Shown here piece by piece: positions 24,473 through 33,650 of a stretch of 50,073 nucleotides of DNA. A program made the translations under genes and the position numbers. How positions within the stretch are numbered: position 1 is the stretch's first letter; each line of letters opens with the position of its first letter. Under the pieces are notes generated by a model. It was not told the DNA's origin. It made no database searches and was given only the letters and a program-made list of their open reading frames with translations. Source of the stretch: Mastigocoleus testarum BC008 (GTDB taxonomy: Bacteria; Cyanobacteriota; Cyanobacteriia; Cyanobacteriales; Nostocaceae); contig NZ_LMTZ01000161.1 of assembly GCF_001456025.1 (NCBI RefSeq), positions 1 to 50,073 of the forward strand, read 5' to 3'.

Positions 24473-24685
24473 ATGGGAAGAATTTATGGCAGTGTGGGGA
24501 TTAGTTCTGGGAAACTAGCTACAGGAGTAATGGCACAAATCGAAAACAACCCCAATTTAACAACGCGTATGCTCAGTGTATTGAAAGTGTGCAGCGTAAA
24601 AGCATTGGAGCAATTCTTGAGTCATCCCGCTGCTAGTTTTGTTATTGGTGTGCTGGAAGATTGGCAGAAAACTAACGGGACTTAG
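24473..24685 (+). CDS. Small helical protein, orphan domain
   Basis: This 70-residue frame contains AQIENNPNLTTRMLSVLKVC and ALEQFLSHPAASFVIGVLED, a helical pattern I associate with small domains fused to cyanobacterial NACHT or pentapeptide proteins. It overlaps a different frame (EEWEEFMAVWGLVLGN) at its start. It is either a free-standing adaptor for the neighbouring STAND protein or the remnant of a longer gene. Confidence 0.4.
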   Translation: MGRIYGSVGISSGKLATGVMAQIENNPNLTTRMLSVLKVCSVKALEQFLSHPAASFVIGVLEDWQKTNGT

Positions 24686-24856
24686 ACAAAAAGCAAGCAA
24701 GAACAAGCCTCAAAGCCATTCATGACAACGGATTGACTTCAAAGTCCCGGCATATCACTCAAACATAGATATATCAAGAAAACCACTAATTCGACGTAAA
24801 ACGATCGATTTATAAAGTTTTGAGGTTATTTTTGGAACAAAAAATGTCTAAGGTTC

Positions 24857-24889
24857 GCTAACTTTATTCCTGCTGGTAATTGGAGGAGG
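24857..24889 (+). pseudogene. Fossil of a CHAT gene 3' end
   Basis: Eleven codons read ANFIPAGNWRR, closely matching the C-terminus of the intact downstream CHAT protein (ASFIPTGNWKK). The rest of the gene is gone. It suggests that a tandem CHAT paralogue was deleted, leaving its last codons in the spacer. Confidence 0.4.
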
Positions 24890-25046
24890 ATGTGGGTTTT
24901 TCCAATGGGTAATAATGCAAAGCTTTGAAAAACTTTATTAAGTATTAGAAAAATATCAATAACAATACACAGGCGATAATTATGTTAATGAATACAAGAT
25001 AAAGAGACAGTGTATTTGCTCACCTAACAAGGAAGTAGGAAAACTA

Positions 25047-28000
25047 ATGTCTCCCAACTCCAACCAAAAATTCCCTATCTCCCTGAAATTATTATCTTAC
25101 TCAATCACTGCAATGATAACTTTAGGATTAGTGGTAAGTGTATCAAAAGAAGTTGTAGGGGAAATACAAGCGCTACAGTCAGCAGAAAAATCCGCAGAAT
25201 TAGCAGAAGCTGAGGAACTAATTGACAAAGCCAACAAATTGAGAGAGCAAGGTAATTATAGGGAAGCTATATCTTTTCAAGAAAAAGCTTTGGAAATTCA
25301 AGAGAAAGTATTAGGGAAAGAGCATCTAAAAATTGCAATTACGTTAAATGATTTAGCAGAATTTTATCAATTGCAGGGACTGTACCTTAAAGTAGAACCT
25401 CTTTATTTGCGATCGCTAAAAATTAATGAAAGGAATAATGATGATGTTTGTCCTCATATAGCCAGTAGTTTAAATGGTTTAGGTAAACTTTACCAAGGAC
25501 GAGGTATTTATGCGAGAGCAGAGCGTATGTACCTACGTTCTTTAGCGATTCGTGAGAAAGTACTGGGTAAAAAACATCCCGATGTTGCAGAAAGTCTTTA
25601 TAACGTGGCGGAAATTTACAGATTAAGAGGTAATTATGATGCTTCCGAAGCTTTTTATCTCCGCTCTCTAGCGATTCGGGAGAAAATATTTGGTAAAAAA
25701 CATCCCAAAGTTGTAAAAACTCTCGATGGTTTACTGAAACTTAAGTACAAATTAGGGATATTTGGTAAATTTTATGACAGAAGAATAGAAAAAGAATTAG
25801 AGTCATTCAAATCTCTTCACCAACGCTCTGTGGCTATTCGGGAGAAAATGTTGGATGAGGAATATCCTGATGTCGCTGCTAACCTCTACCATTTAGCAAA
25901 ACTTTACAGCATATATAGTACTTACCCTAAAGATGATAATTATAAAAGAGCAGAAACTCTTTACCAACGTTCCCTTGCTATTCAAGAAGAGTTATTGGGT
26001 AAAGAACATCCTGATGTAGCAACTACCTTACATGGTTTAGCCAATCTTTACAAAAATGATGAGAATGGCAAAAAAAGGGTAGCATCACTTTATCTGCGTT
26101 CCTTGGTTATTCGAGAGAAGGTATTAGGCAAAGAACATCCTGATGTGGCATCTATACTACATGATTTAGCAGGCTTTTACGAATCAGAAATGAATTTTGA
26201 TGAAGTAGAAGCACTTTACCGACGTTCCTTGGCTATTCGGAAGAAAGCATTGGGTCAGGAACATCCTGATGTAGGAATGACCCTACTTAGGATAGCAACT
26301 TATTACAATTTGTTCGGGAGTCCCGATTTTACTCAGGAGATTTTTACGATTAATATTGCAGCAGAATCTCATTACTCACGCTCGCTGCCTATTTTTGAGA
26401 AAATAATGGGAAAAGAGAACTACATCGTAGCAGATATTCTGCAGAAACTAGCAACAATTTATCGAGAAAAGGGAAATTATAATCAAGCGGAAGCACTTTA
26501 CCTACGCTCTTTAGCTATTAAAGAGAAACTAATGGGTACAGAACATTTTTATGTTGCACATGTTCTCAATGATTTAGTAATACTGTACAAGTTGCAGAAA
26601 AATTATACCAAAGCAGAATCTCTTTTATTGCGTTCCCTTGCTATTTACGAGAAAAAAATTGCTATTGACAAGAAAGAATCTAATCAAGATTTTTCGGGTC
26701 AGATGGTACCTGCTCTCAACTATTTAGGTTTAATTTACAACTTACAAGGAAAATATGAGAAAGCAGAATGTGTTTTATTACGTTCCCTTGCTATTCAGGA
26801 AAAAGAATTAGATGAAGAATTAAGAATTCTTATTGGAGAAATGAGAAATGCAATAGAAATTACCCTCAATCGTTTAGGTGTAGTTTACTATTCCCAAGGG
26901 AATTACGCTAAGGCAGAATCTGTTTTATTGCGCTCCGTAGCTATTAGTGAAAAGCGTGATTATCATAGATTAACTGAAACACCAACTGGTCTTGATAATT
27001 TAGCAAAACTTTACTGGGTACAAGGTAAAATCTCCAAAACGATTGATTTTCTCAATCGTAGATTAGCAATTGAAGAAAAAAAAATACAATTGATTTATCA
27101 AGGTTTTTCCGAACAAGAAAAACAAAAATTAGCTCAATACTTTAATGGAAGTCCTAATATTGCTATTTCCTTAGCCCTACAAGAATCAAACCCCTCCATT
27201 GCTAAATTAGCTATGACTACAGTACTGCGTCATAAAGGACGAGTATTGGATGCTATGACTGATATAGTGCAAACATTACGTCCTCATTTAGCAGGCAATC
27301 CAAAAATTAAAAAGTCATTTGATAAATGGTTGGATGTAAAAAAACAGTTAGCAGAATTAGTATATAGAGGAAGAAATAAACAAAATATTGAAATTTATCA
27401 ACAGCAAATAAAAAAATTAAATTTAGAAAACGAAGAATTAGAAAACGAACTTAGTTTTATCAGTAAAGAGTTTCGTAAAGAAATTCAACCAATAGAACTA
27501 GCTCCTATCCAAGCAAAAATCCCTCAAAATGCAGCACTAGTAGAAATCATCCAATATCAACCATTTAATCCCAAGGCTCAATACCACAAAAGATTTGATA
27601 AACCCCGTTATGCTGCTGTCGTTTTACATCAAGTAGGTGAACCGAAATGGGTAGATTTGGGTAAGGTTGAAACTATTGACAAATCTGTTGAAAATTTTCG
27701 CAATGCCCTAAAATCACCTGTATCTTACTATAAAAACCAAGGTGAGAAAGTTTCCCGCGAATTAGATAAATTAATTATGGCTCCCATCCGTCCTTTATTA
27801 GGAAATGCGAATCACCTGTTATTATCACCAGACGGAGAATTAAACTTAATACCTTTTGAAGCTTTAAAAGATGAAAAAAATCAATACTTAGTTGAACGCT
27901 ACTCTTTCTCTTATCTTACTACCGGAAGAGATTTATTGCGCTTCAACATCCAAGCAAAACAACTTTCTGATCCCGTAGTATTTGCAGATATTGACTATAA

Positions 28001-28703
28001 CAATTATGAAAATATCATGATTGCAAAAAATAGTAATTCAAAGAACCAGCGTTCTGTAGACTTAACAAATCTAAGTTATGGCTCATTACCAGGAACTTCA
28101 TTAGAAGGTAAAGCTATTCAAAATATCTTTCCCAATACAATTTTAATAACGAGTAAAAGAGCGACAGAGACGACAATCAAACAATTAAAAACACCCAGTA
28201 TTTTACATTTAGCTACCCATGCTTTTTTCCTTGAAAATAAAAATAATAATAAATCAAAAAAAATTGAATTAGAAAATCCCTTACTACGCTCTGGTTTAGC
28301 TTTAGCTGGTTTTAATAATCGTCAAAATAAACAAAGTAATAATACAGAAGATGGAGTTCTTACTGCTTTAGAAATTGCAGGTTTGGACTTAAGAGGAACA
28401 AAATTAGTAGTATTATCAGCTTGTGAGACTGGACTTGGTGAAGTTAAAAACAGTGATGGTATCTATGGTTTGCGTCGTGCTTTGGTAATCGCTGGTTCTC
28501 AAGCTCAGCTATTAAGTTTATGGAAAGTTTCTGATGATGGAACTAAAGATTTAATGGTGAAGTATTATGACAACTTAAAAGCTGGAAAGGGTAGACATGA
28601 GTCATTACGAGAAGTACAATTAGAGTTTATTAAACATTCTAAATACAATCATCCCTATTATTGGGCTAGCTTTATTCCTACTGGTAATTGGAAAAAAATT
28701 TAA
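25047..28703 (+). CDS. TPR-CHAT protease-like protein
   Basis: This 1,218-residue protein has an N-terminal hydrophobic segment (LLSYSITAMITLGLVVSV, about 14-31), either a signal anchor or signal peptide. About ten or more TPR units (AxALYLRSLAIREKVLGKEHPDVA) extend to around 690. The C-terminal CHAT domain, a caspase-like fold, keeps the catalytic dyad: His1058 in ILHLATHAFF and Cys1126 in VVLSACETGLG. CHAT proteins act as proteases switched on by partner domains, several in antiphage or cell-death pathways. It lies about 780 bases after the EAD1-STAND gene, in the same orientation. Its own TPRs probably sense the trigger. The substrate is unknown. Confidence 0.88.
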   Translation: MSPNSNQKFPISLKLLSYSITAMITLGLVVSVSKEVVGEIQALQSAEKSAELAEAEELIDKANKLREQGNYREAISFQEKALEIQEKVLGKEHLKIAITLNDLAEFYQLQGLYLKVEPLYLRSLKINERNNDDVCPHIASSLNGLGKLYQGRGIYARAERMYLRSLAIREKVLGKKHPDVAESLYNVAEIYRLRGNYDASEAFYLRSLAIREKIFGKKHPKVVKTLDGLLKLKYKLGIFGKFYDRRIEKELESFKSLHQRSVAIREKMLDEEYPDVAANLYHLAKLYSIYSTYPKDDNYKRAETLYQRSLAIQEELLGKEHPDVATTLHGLANLYKNDENGKKRVASLYLRSLVIREKVLGKEHPDVASILHDLAGFYESEMNFDEVEALYRRSLAIRKKALGQEHPDVGMTLLRIATYYNLFGSPDFTQEIFTINIAAESHYSRSLPIFEKIMGKENYIVADILQKLATIYREKGNYNQAEALYLRSLAIKEKLMGTEHFYVAHVLNDLVILYKLQKNYTKAESLLLRSLAIYEKKIAIDKKESNQDFSGQMVPALNYLGLIYNLQGKYEKAECVLLRSLAIQEKELDEELRILIGEMRNAIEITLNRLGVVYYSQGNYAKAESVLLRSVAISEKRDYHRLTETPTGLDNLAKLYWVQGKISKTIDFLNRRLAIEEKKIQLIYQGFSEQEKQKLAQYFNGSPNIAISLALQESNPSIAKLAMTTVLRHKGRVLDAMTDIVQTLRPHLAGNPKIKKSFDKWLDVKKQLAELVYRGRNKQNIEIYQQQIKKLNLENEELENELSFISKEFRKEIQPIELAPIQAKIPQNAALVEIIQYQPFNPKAQYHKRFDKPRYAAVVLHQVGEPKWVDLGKVETIDKSVENFRNALKSPVSYYKNQGEKVSRELDKLIMAPIRPLLGNANHLLLSPDGELNLIPFEALKDEKNQYLVERYSFSYLTTGRDLLRFNIQAKQLSDPVVFADIDYNNYENIMIAKNSNSKNQRSVDLTNLSYGSLPGTSLEGKAIQNIFPNTILITSKRATETTIKQLKTPSILHLATHAFFLENKNNNKSKKIELENPLLRSGLALAGFNNRQNKQSNNTEDGVLTALEIAGLDLRGTKLVVLSACETGLGEVKNSDGIYGLRRALVIAGSQAQLLSLWKVSDDGTKDLMVKYYDNLKAGKGRHESLREVQLEFIKHSKYNHPYYWASFIPTGNWKKI

Positions 28704-28789
28704 GTACAAGCGAATTCACTAATTACAACTTTAGTTTAAAGATATTTGGTTATTACTAAAAAAGCAAAATGTTTATCTTCTTACACTAA

Positions 28790-29147
28790 ATTTATCGGTA
28801 GCTCAATTCAAAACATTCTGTGTGAAGTGGGGAGGTTTAGAACCAGAGGAAACTCCTGATATTGTTTTAAGTTCTCACCAATGCAGGGAACTAGCTCGGG
28901 AACGTCGTACTGAAGCAGTAAAGTATTTTGCGTTTTCAGGTTATTTGGCAATTGCACCATTAATAAAGCTGTGAAAGGACAAGCAAGGGCTATTAAGGAA
29001 TTAAAACAAGTCAAATTTGTGCAGCCTATTCTTTGTTTTACTCAAGCGAATTTATCAGAAATTAACCAAAATAATATGATTGATGGTGTTTATGTAGTAG
29101 ATACTATTAATTTGCTGAGATTACTAGATCGGTTTGAGAGTAAGTAA
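28790..29147 (+). pseudogene. Decayed nuclease-related (NERD-like) gene
   Basis: Two consecutive frames join to one protein-like sequence: FCVKWGGLEPEETPDIVLSS and CRELARERRTEAVKYF in the first, then VKGQARAIKELKQVKFVQPI, LCFTQANLSEINQ and GVYVVDTINLLRLLDRF in the second. The frame changes around 28940-28970. The second part resembles the end of NERD/restriction-like nuclease domains. The start is missing and the gene is broken, so no active product is expected. Confidence 0.5.
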
Positions 29148-29179
29148 TTTTAAATTATGCAGTAATTGAACTACTACAC

Positions 29180-29303
29180 CTATCCATGACGAATGGCACA
29201 ATACATTATTACTCAGTACTGATGCTTGAACATCTTCAAACATACGGTCAAGTTGAAGTTGTAGTGAAGTCATTTCTGCCCAAGGGTAACGTACAATAGC
29301 CAT
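29180..29303 (-). pseudogene. Hsp20 small heat-shock protein N-terminal fossil
   Basis: On the minus strand, ATG at 29303-29301 begins MAIVRYPWAEMTSLQLQLDR followed by MFEDVQ, the typical start of cyanobacterial Hsp20 (MAIVRYNPWRE...LQRQLDRMFE). AGGA precedes the ATG. The similarity ends after about 26 residues, and the alpha-crystallin domain is absent. Confidence 0.6.
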
Positions 29304-29571
29304 AATTTTTAATTCCTAGCTTTTTGTTTAATCAATTCAGGTTTAATGTGTTCCTTTGATTTTCATATTAGTGATAATTAAAAGTGGTGTAAATTCGGTT
29401 TTTATCACTTAATTATTGATGGAAACCGACACAATAAATAGAGTTAAATATCATGTTCGGTAAATTGCAAAAATATTGGTACGGCTAACTCTAGTTACAG
29501 AACTATTGTTAAGAGGAGTATGAAAATAAATTAGCTAAACTAAAAATAGTCCACTTATTTTTTGGGGGACT

Positions 29572-29991
29572 ATGGATAATTTACAGCTAGCAGCAGGAAA
29601 CACACAATTGTTGTTGGATTGCTTGGAGTTGAACGACATCGAAGCCTTGCAATATCTCCTCGACTGTTTATCACCAGACCAAAAACAAGCCGTCAAGTCA
29701 GTCCTCACCAACGAGCAATATCAACAGATTCACCAAGCTTTGAAACTGTATAAATTGAAGAAGAATTTAAAGGTGGGCGATTGCATTGTTTGCCATCCAA
29801 CCCGATTGCATTTCCATAACAATTGGCTTGTGGAAGCTAGGGTGAAATCAATTGGTTTTTCGGGCAAGAAATTTACTTGCACAGTTTCATACCTTGACCA
29901 GAATCGCAAGCAACGTATTGGTAAAATATTTCAAGCTGATTGGATTTTGAGAAAAGCAGATAAGTACTTGCATTTTGGAAATTCAGGATAA
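29572..29991 (+). CDS. Hypothetical protein
   Basis: This 139-residue protein has a helical N-terminal half (LQLAAGNTQLLLDCLELNDI; ALQYLLDCLSPDQKQAVKSV) and a beta-rich C-terminal half (KVGDCIVCHPTRLHFHNNW; ARVKSIGFSGKKFTCTVSYL). The latter could be an SH3-like barrel. GGGGGAC sits right before the ATG. I recognise no family. It lies alone between decayed genes and a secreted-protein gene. Confidence 0.55.
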   Translation: MDNLQLAAGNTQLLLDCLELNDIEALQYLLDCLSPDQKQAVKSVLTNEQYQQIHQALKLYKLKKNLKVGDCIVCHPTRLHFHNNWLVEARVKSIGFSGKKFTCTVSYLDQNRKQRIGKIFQADWILRKADKYLHFGNSG

Positions 29992-30056
29992 ACTTGTGTC
30001 AATTACTTAGTACACTAAACATTTAAATTGTGCGTTGCGAACTAAACTCAATTAAT

Positions 30057-30272
30057 CTATCTCGCCACTAATTTTAAATGATAAGTAACAACTCCCGGTT
30101 CGCCCATTTTTTCAGGAGTATGGGTAGAGTTTATGAGTTTCTCGTGGGTAATTGAGTTTCCTTTAATTAGGAAACACCTTATTCCCGCAGGGTGGGAATG
30201 CTCGCCAAGACAAACAATTTGCTTTTCTAAATCTACTCTTATGTACGATATTGTGATTGGATTATTTATCAA
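30057..30272 (-). CDS. Possible small hypothetical protein
   Basis: A 71-codon minus-strand frame contains VDLEKQIVCLGEHSHPAGI and EKMGEPGVVTYHLKLVAR. The composition is protein-like but I see no clear ribosome binding site and no family. It may be a real small gene or the end of a decayed one. Confidence 0.3.
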   Translation of the reverse strand: MINNPITISYIRVDLEKQIVCLGEHSHPAGIRCFLIKGNSITHEKLINSTHTPEKMGEPGVVTYHLKLVAR

Positions 30273-30614
30273 TAGATATGAATTTGGAATCTTAATTTAA
30301 GTCAATACCAACACCTTTACAACACCTCCGATTAAACTGAATCCTCTACTTATCCCGATCTGACTACATTTATTCATTACTTCTAAACGGGGATCTACGA
30401 AAAGTCAGCAAGTGCATAAGTTGATCTTGATTATAACTATGATGAATCAGAAATACATCATAAGGAGTTTATGTCAAGCTATGTCTGCTACCGAAAAAGA
30501 ATCTCACTGTGTTGAGACCTTACACGGTCCTACCGTAAATAGGAAAGAATTACTATACCCCTAAGGAAATGATTTGAGTGCGAAAATATCAAATTAGTTC
30601 AAGGAAGATATCAC
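30273..30614. other. Leader region of the secreted-protein gene
   Basis: No certain gene. A 27-codon frame at 30481-30564 (MSATEKESHCVETLHGPTVN...) has AAGGAG about 15 bases upstream and might be a small peptide, but the evidence is weak. TGATG / CATCA pairing near 30439-30460 gives a small hairpin. Confidence 0.25.
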
Positions 30615-31028
30615 ATGACTATCAACAACCCAAACAGAAAAAAAATAAACAAGCACATTAGCAGAGTCAGCAAATGGCTGACAATTGTAGCAGTAGTTAT
30701 CACGCTTGTACAAACCATAGTTCTTCCTGCCAATGCCGTAACCATAGCCCCAGGCAAGGAGATCGTAGGCCCAGCATCATGTCCCCAAATTGAGATCAGC
30801 ACCACTGCAGGTGGTGATACTAAGGTTAGCACTACCGCAGGTTATGATAAGGATATGACAGGAGTATACGCAATAACACTTACCAATTCACCCACCCCAT
30901 TAACCAATCGAAATTTTGTCCCATCTGATCGGGGAGCTATCGATAGTTATTTCCCTCCCGGTGCACAACAAGTAAAGGTAAAAAACATAGGAGAAGTTGA
31001 AATAGACCTGGGGTTCGTTTGCGACTGA
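30615..31028 (+). CDS. Small secreted protein
   Basis: This 137-residue protein has a clear signal peptide: a basic N-terminus (NRKKINKHISRVSKW), a hydrophobic core (LTIVAVVITLVQTIVL) and PANA-V as probable cleavage site near residue 40. The mature part is short, with a duplicated STTAG..DK motif (ISTTAGGDTKVSTTAGYDKD) and two cysteines (PASCPQ and the penultimate C). AAGGAAG lies about 10 bases before the ATG. It is likely periplasmic or extracellular. The function is unknown. Confidence 0.65.
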   Translation: MTINNPNRKKINKHISRVSKWLTIVAVVITLVQTIVLPANAVTIAPGKEIVGPASCPQIEISTTAGGDTKVSTTAGYDKDMTGVYAITLTNSPTPLTNRNFVPSDRGAIDSYFPPGAQQVKVKNIGEVEIDLGFVCD

Positions 31029-31629
31029 CCTCTGAGATGAGGAAAAGTTTTCAACTTCAATTCCTAGTATCACGGATGGGGTCAAAACCTGTTGGGAAGG
31101 ATAAGATGGAGTGACTGGGCACGAGGACAAACAAGACTATAGCCGCCATTAAATTTAAATTCAAGAAGTGGCCTTTGACTCATATCTTGCACCTGTGAGT
31201 ATTAACCCAGATAAATTCAAAATACGTGCCATAACGCTACCTAATTTTTATGACTTTATAATGACGCTATCGCGTCACGCTTTGCTAACGCTAAGTTAAG
31301 GGTTCTGGCTTTTTACTGAGTAATACATTTACATAAACTTTTGTTGGTGCAAGATGTAAGTTGAAGTAAGTCGCTCTCATAAAGTACCATGCAGACATCC
31401 ATTTTCCGCTAAAAACAGATTTACAAACTTTTCTGAGTCTTGGTAACTTTTGGTGAAAGGAGTAGAAACGCGTTTTAAGGCAGTTAGCGTTGCGTTGCGT
31501 TAGCAATAGGCAGAGGGCAGAAGGCTTTTATGAGGAGGAAGAAAGAAGTAAGAAGTGAAAATCGTAGATTTTTGCTTATTTATCCTTATTTATCTTTATT
31601 TTTGACTTTATTTAAGGTTAGTTATCTTC
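31029..31629. other. Gap without supported gene
   Basis: It contains short interspersed GC-rich repeats (GACGCTATCGCGTCACGC, about 31263-31281) and GCAGAGGGCAGAAGGC near 31510, the same repeat class as at 80-120. The reading frames here lack protein-like composition. Confidence 0.4.
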
Positions 31630-31870
31630 TTAAACTGGTTTTGCATTATTTGATGCTAATTTATCAATATTTCCTAAATCTTGTAGACTTAGTTTTCCCA
31701 TCACTGTATAAAAAATTGAAGCGAAGTGAATGACAGGGATATCAATGCCAGCACTAACTTCTGAGATAGTTGGACATATCAGAGATATTACTATTCTTTC
31801 TTCCTGAAATTCCCATATTTTAAGTAGGTTTTCACTGTTGTATTTAGAATAATTTACTTAAAGTAGGAAG
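31630..31870 (-). pseudogene. Unidentified C-terminal gene fragment
   Basis: About 80 minus-strand codons end in TAA at 31630-31632 and read ...ERIVISLICPTISEVSAGID, IPVIHFASIFYTVMGKLSLQ... The composition is convincingly protein-like, but the frame has no start codon at its upstream stop. I cannot name the family. Confidence 0.3.
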
Positions 31871-31904
31871 TTATATCAGATACAACATATTGTAGTTCTA
31901 TAAG

Positions 31905-31973
31905 AGACATCTCCAGAAATGAGATATCACCCCCGACTACACAAGGCTTTTATATTCTTTTTCAGAGATGTCT
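31905..31973. other. Inverted repeat AGACATCTC / GAGATGTCT upstream of methyltransferase
   Basis: The 9-bp arms at 31905-31913 and 31965-31973 have a 51-base loop and end 24 bases before the methyltransferase start. It may be an operator pair or leader structure. Confidence 0.35.
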
Positions 31974-31996
31974 AAGGTATAAGCAAGGAGGATAAA

Positions 31997-32737
31997 ATGA
32001 TAATCTATTATGACACTATAGCGGAACAGTATAAGAAAGTTACAGAATTACCGTGTCGCCTTATTGAAGAATATACATACTTTAATCTGCTAGGGGATTT
32101 GACCGGTAAATCAATCCTCGATCTGGCATGTGGAGAAGGATTGTACAGTAGGAAGTTCCTGCACAAAGGGGCTAAAAAAATAGTGGGTGTGGACATTTCC
32201 GCAAAAATGATTGAACTGGCAAAACAACAAGAAAGCCAAAAACAAGAAGATATTGAGTATATTGTTGGTGATGTAATGGAGCTTGGCAAAATTGGCAGTT
32301 TTGATCTAGTAGTTGCTTCCTATCTACTAAACTATGCCCGAACTAAAGAAGAATTACTGAAAATGTGTCAGACTGTATACACCAACTTGAAACCTGGCGG
32401 TCGTTTTCTCACCATTAATAATAATTTACAACAATGCCCTGAATCTTATGGAATCTGTGAAAAATATGGGTATACAAAAAGTATTTCCGAAACACTTCAA
32501 GAAGGTACGCCCATTACTTTAACATTTAGAATACCTGGTGATAACAAAACAGTTAGCTTTGATAACTATTATCTCAGCAAAGAAACCTATGAATGGGCAT
32601 TTCAAGTTGCTGGTTTTGAAGAGATTCACTTACATCAACCAATAGTATTTTCTGAAGGAATACAGGAATTTGATCTAGAATTTTGGCAAGACTTCCTTGA
32701 ATATGCACCTATTGTTTGTATTGAATGCCTGAAGTAA
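31997..32737 (+). CDS. Class I SAM-dependent methyltransferase
   Basis: This 246-residue small-molecule-type methyltransferase has motif I as SILDLACGEGLYSRKFL, the acidic residue of motif II in KIVGVDISAKMIELAK, VGDVMELG (motif III) and FDLVVASYLLNYA (motif IV). A strong AGGAGG lies six bases before the ATG. The substrate cannot be read from sequence. The C-terminal part (GFEEIHLHQPIVF) is like those of ubiquinone/natural-product O- or N-methyltransferases. It is convergent with the ERF gene, with only five bases between the stops. Confidence 0.8.
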   Translation: MIIYYDTIAEQYKKVTELPCRLIEEYTYFNLLGDLTGKSILDLACGEGLYSRKFLHKGAKKIVGVDISAKMIELAKQQESQKQEDIEYIVGDVMELGKIGSFDLVVASYLLNYARTKEELLKMCQTVYTNLKPGGRFLTINNNLQQCPESYGICEKYGYTKSISETLQEGTPITLTFRIPGDNKTVSFDNYYLSKETYEWAFQVAGFEEIHLHQPIVFSEGIQEFDLEFWQDFLEYAPIVCIECLK

Positions 32738-32742
32738 TATAA

Positions 32743-33420
32743 CTAACCTGTGTGTTGCAAAGCAAAATCAACCAATTCATCTCGCCATTGCTTAACTCTC
32801 TCAACACCACTCCCAGGATTAACACAACCAAACTCCTCAACAGGATACCCATTTTGCGTTCCCCATTGCCAACAAATAGATCTAACAAACCCATCAACAA
32901 CCTCATCACTCAACGAGTTAAAGTTGGTGGAGTTGTTCTGATGTAGCCACTGCCTAGCAAGCTCTAGAGGATAATCGAGTAGCGAGCAAATTTTCTTAAC
33001 CCGTTCATTTTGGGAAACCTTATTTTGTACTAACTTTTGTGGTTTATTAGATGTTGATTTAGTAGAGGAAGAATGATTTCCGTCGTCGTCCTCATCTGCG
33101 GTAATGGAAAGCATTGCACAAATCGCATATCTCCTCGCATAGGTAATTGCAGCCCCAAGCTTCTGTGAATCAGTAGTTTCTGGAAGTGGGTAGTTACTTT
33201 GAATGAACTCCCCTGACTCATGATAAAGAAAAGTCTGCAACGTATACCCTTCCACTATCTGTACTATCGTCAGCCCTTGTTCTGCTAAAGCGCTCTCTGT
33301 CGCATCGAGAACACAATCCAAGGTTGCATATTTACTTTTAAAATACGGATTAACAGCATCCTTACTAATTTTCTTAAAATTTCTCTTAGCCTTGATGAGT
33401 GCAGGTATGATTTGTTGCAT
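32743..33420 (-). CDS. ERF-family single-strand annealing protein
   Basis: This 225-residue protein counts from ATG 33420 (MQQIIPALIKAKRNFKKISK). The ERF signature is visible: NPYFKSKYATLDCVLDATES, ALAEQGLTIVQ, and LGAAITYARRYAICAMLSI. The acidic ADEDDDGN loop follows. ERF proteins anneal single strands in phage and plasmid recombination. The C-terminal 100 residues (with VKKICSLLDYPLELARQWL) are helical. The longer frame to 33525 adds a proline-rich non-family segment and is rejected. It may act with the PD-(D/E)XK exonuclease at 6738 as a recombination pair, though they are far apart. Confidence 0.82.
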   Translation of the reverse strand: MQQIIPALIKAKRNFKKISKDAVNPYFKSKYATLDCVLDATESALAEQGLTIVQIVEGYTLQTFLYHESGEFIQSNYPLPETTDSQKLGAAITYARRYAICAMLSITADEDDDGNHSSSTKSTSNKPQKLVQNKVSQNERVKKICSLLDYPLELARQWLHQNNSTNFNSLSDEVVDGFVRSICWQWGTQNGYPVEEFGCVNPGSGVERVKQWRDELVDFALQHTG

Positions 33421-33504
33421 TGTCTTGAAGGGGATTAGGTGCAGAGTGCAGGGAGTGAAGAAAGCAGGGGGGCGGGGTGTAGGGCGCAGGAAGAATAAAT
33501 TTTG

Positions 33505-33553
33505 AATGCTGCCTTGAGAAATCAAATCTCACTTAATGAAGAGAAGCAGCATT
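33505..33553. other. Inverted repeat AATGCTGC / GCAGCATT
   Basis: Perfect 8-bp arms with a 33-base loop lie upstream of the ERF gene. This is a possible operator or attenuator. Confidence 0.35.
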
Positions 33554-33620
33554 TTACACTGGTTGTTCCGATTAAGGTTACAATAATATATGGCTTTCTG
33601 TTGTTTAAAAAGCAGTTCTT

Positions 33621-33645
33621 AGCCCCAGCTATTACGTCTGGGGTT
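33621..33645. terminator. Hairpin AGCCCCAG / CTGGGGTT after the 665-residue gene
   Basis: A GC-rich stem with a 9-base loop lies just past the stop at 33651 on the minus strand. The T-run is poor on that strand, so it is a weak terminator candidate. Confidence 0.4.
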
Positions 33646-33650
33646 TAATT

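Noticed and set aside
31530..31733. 67-codon hydrophobic frame
   Set aside because: It is antisense to a more protein-like fragment ending at 31630 and is made of T-rich low-complexity codons.
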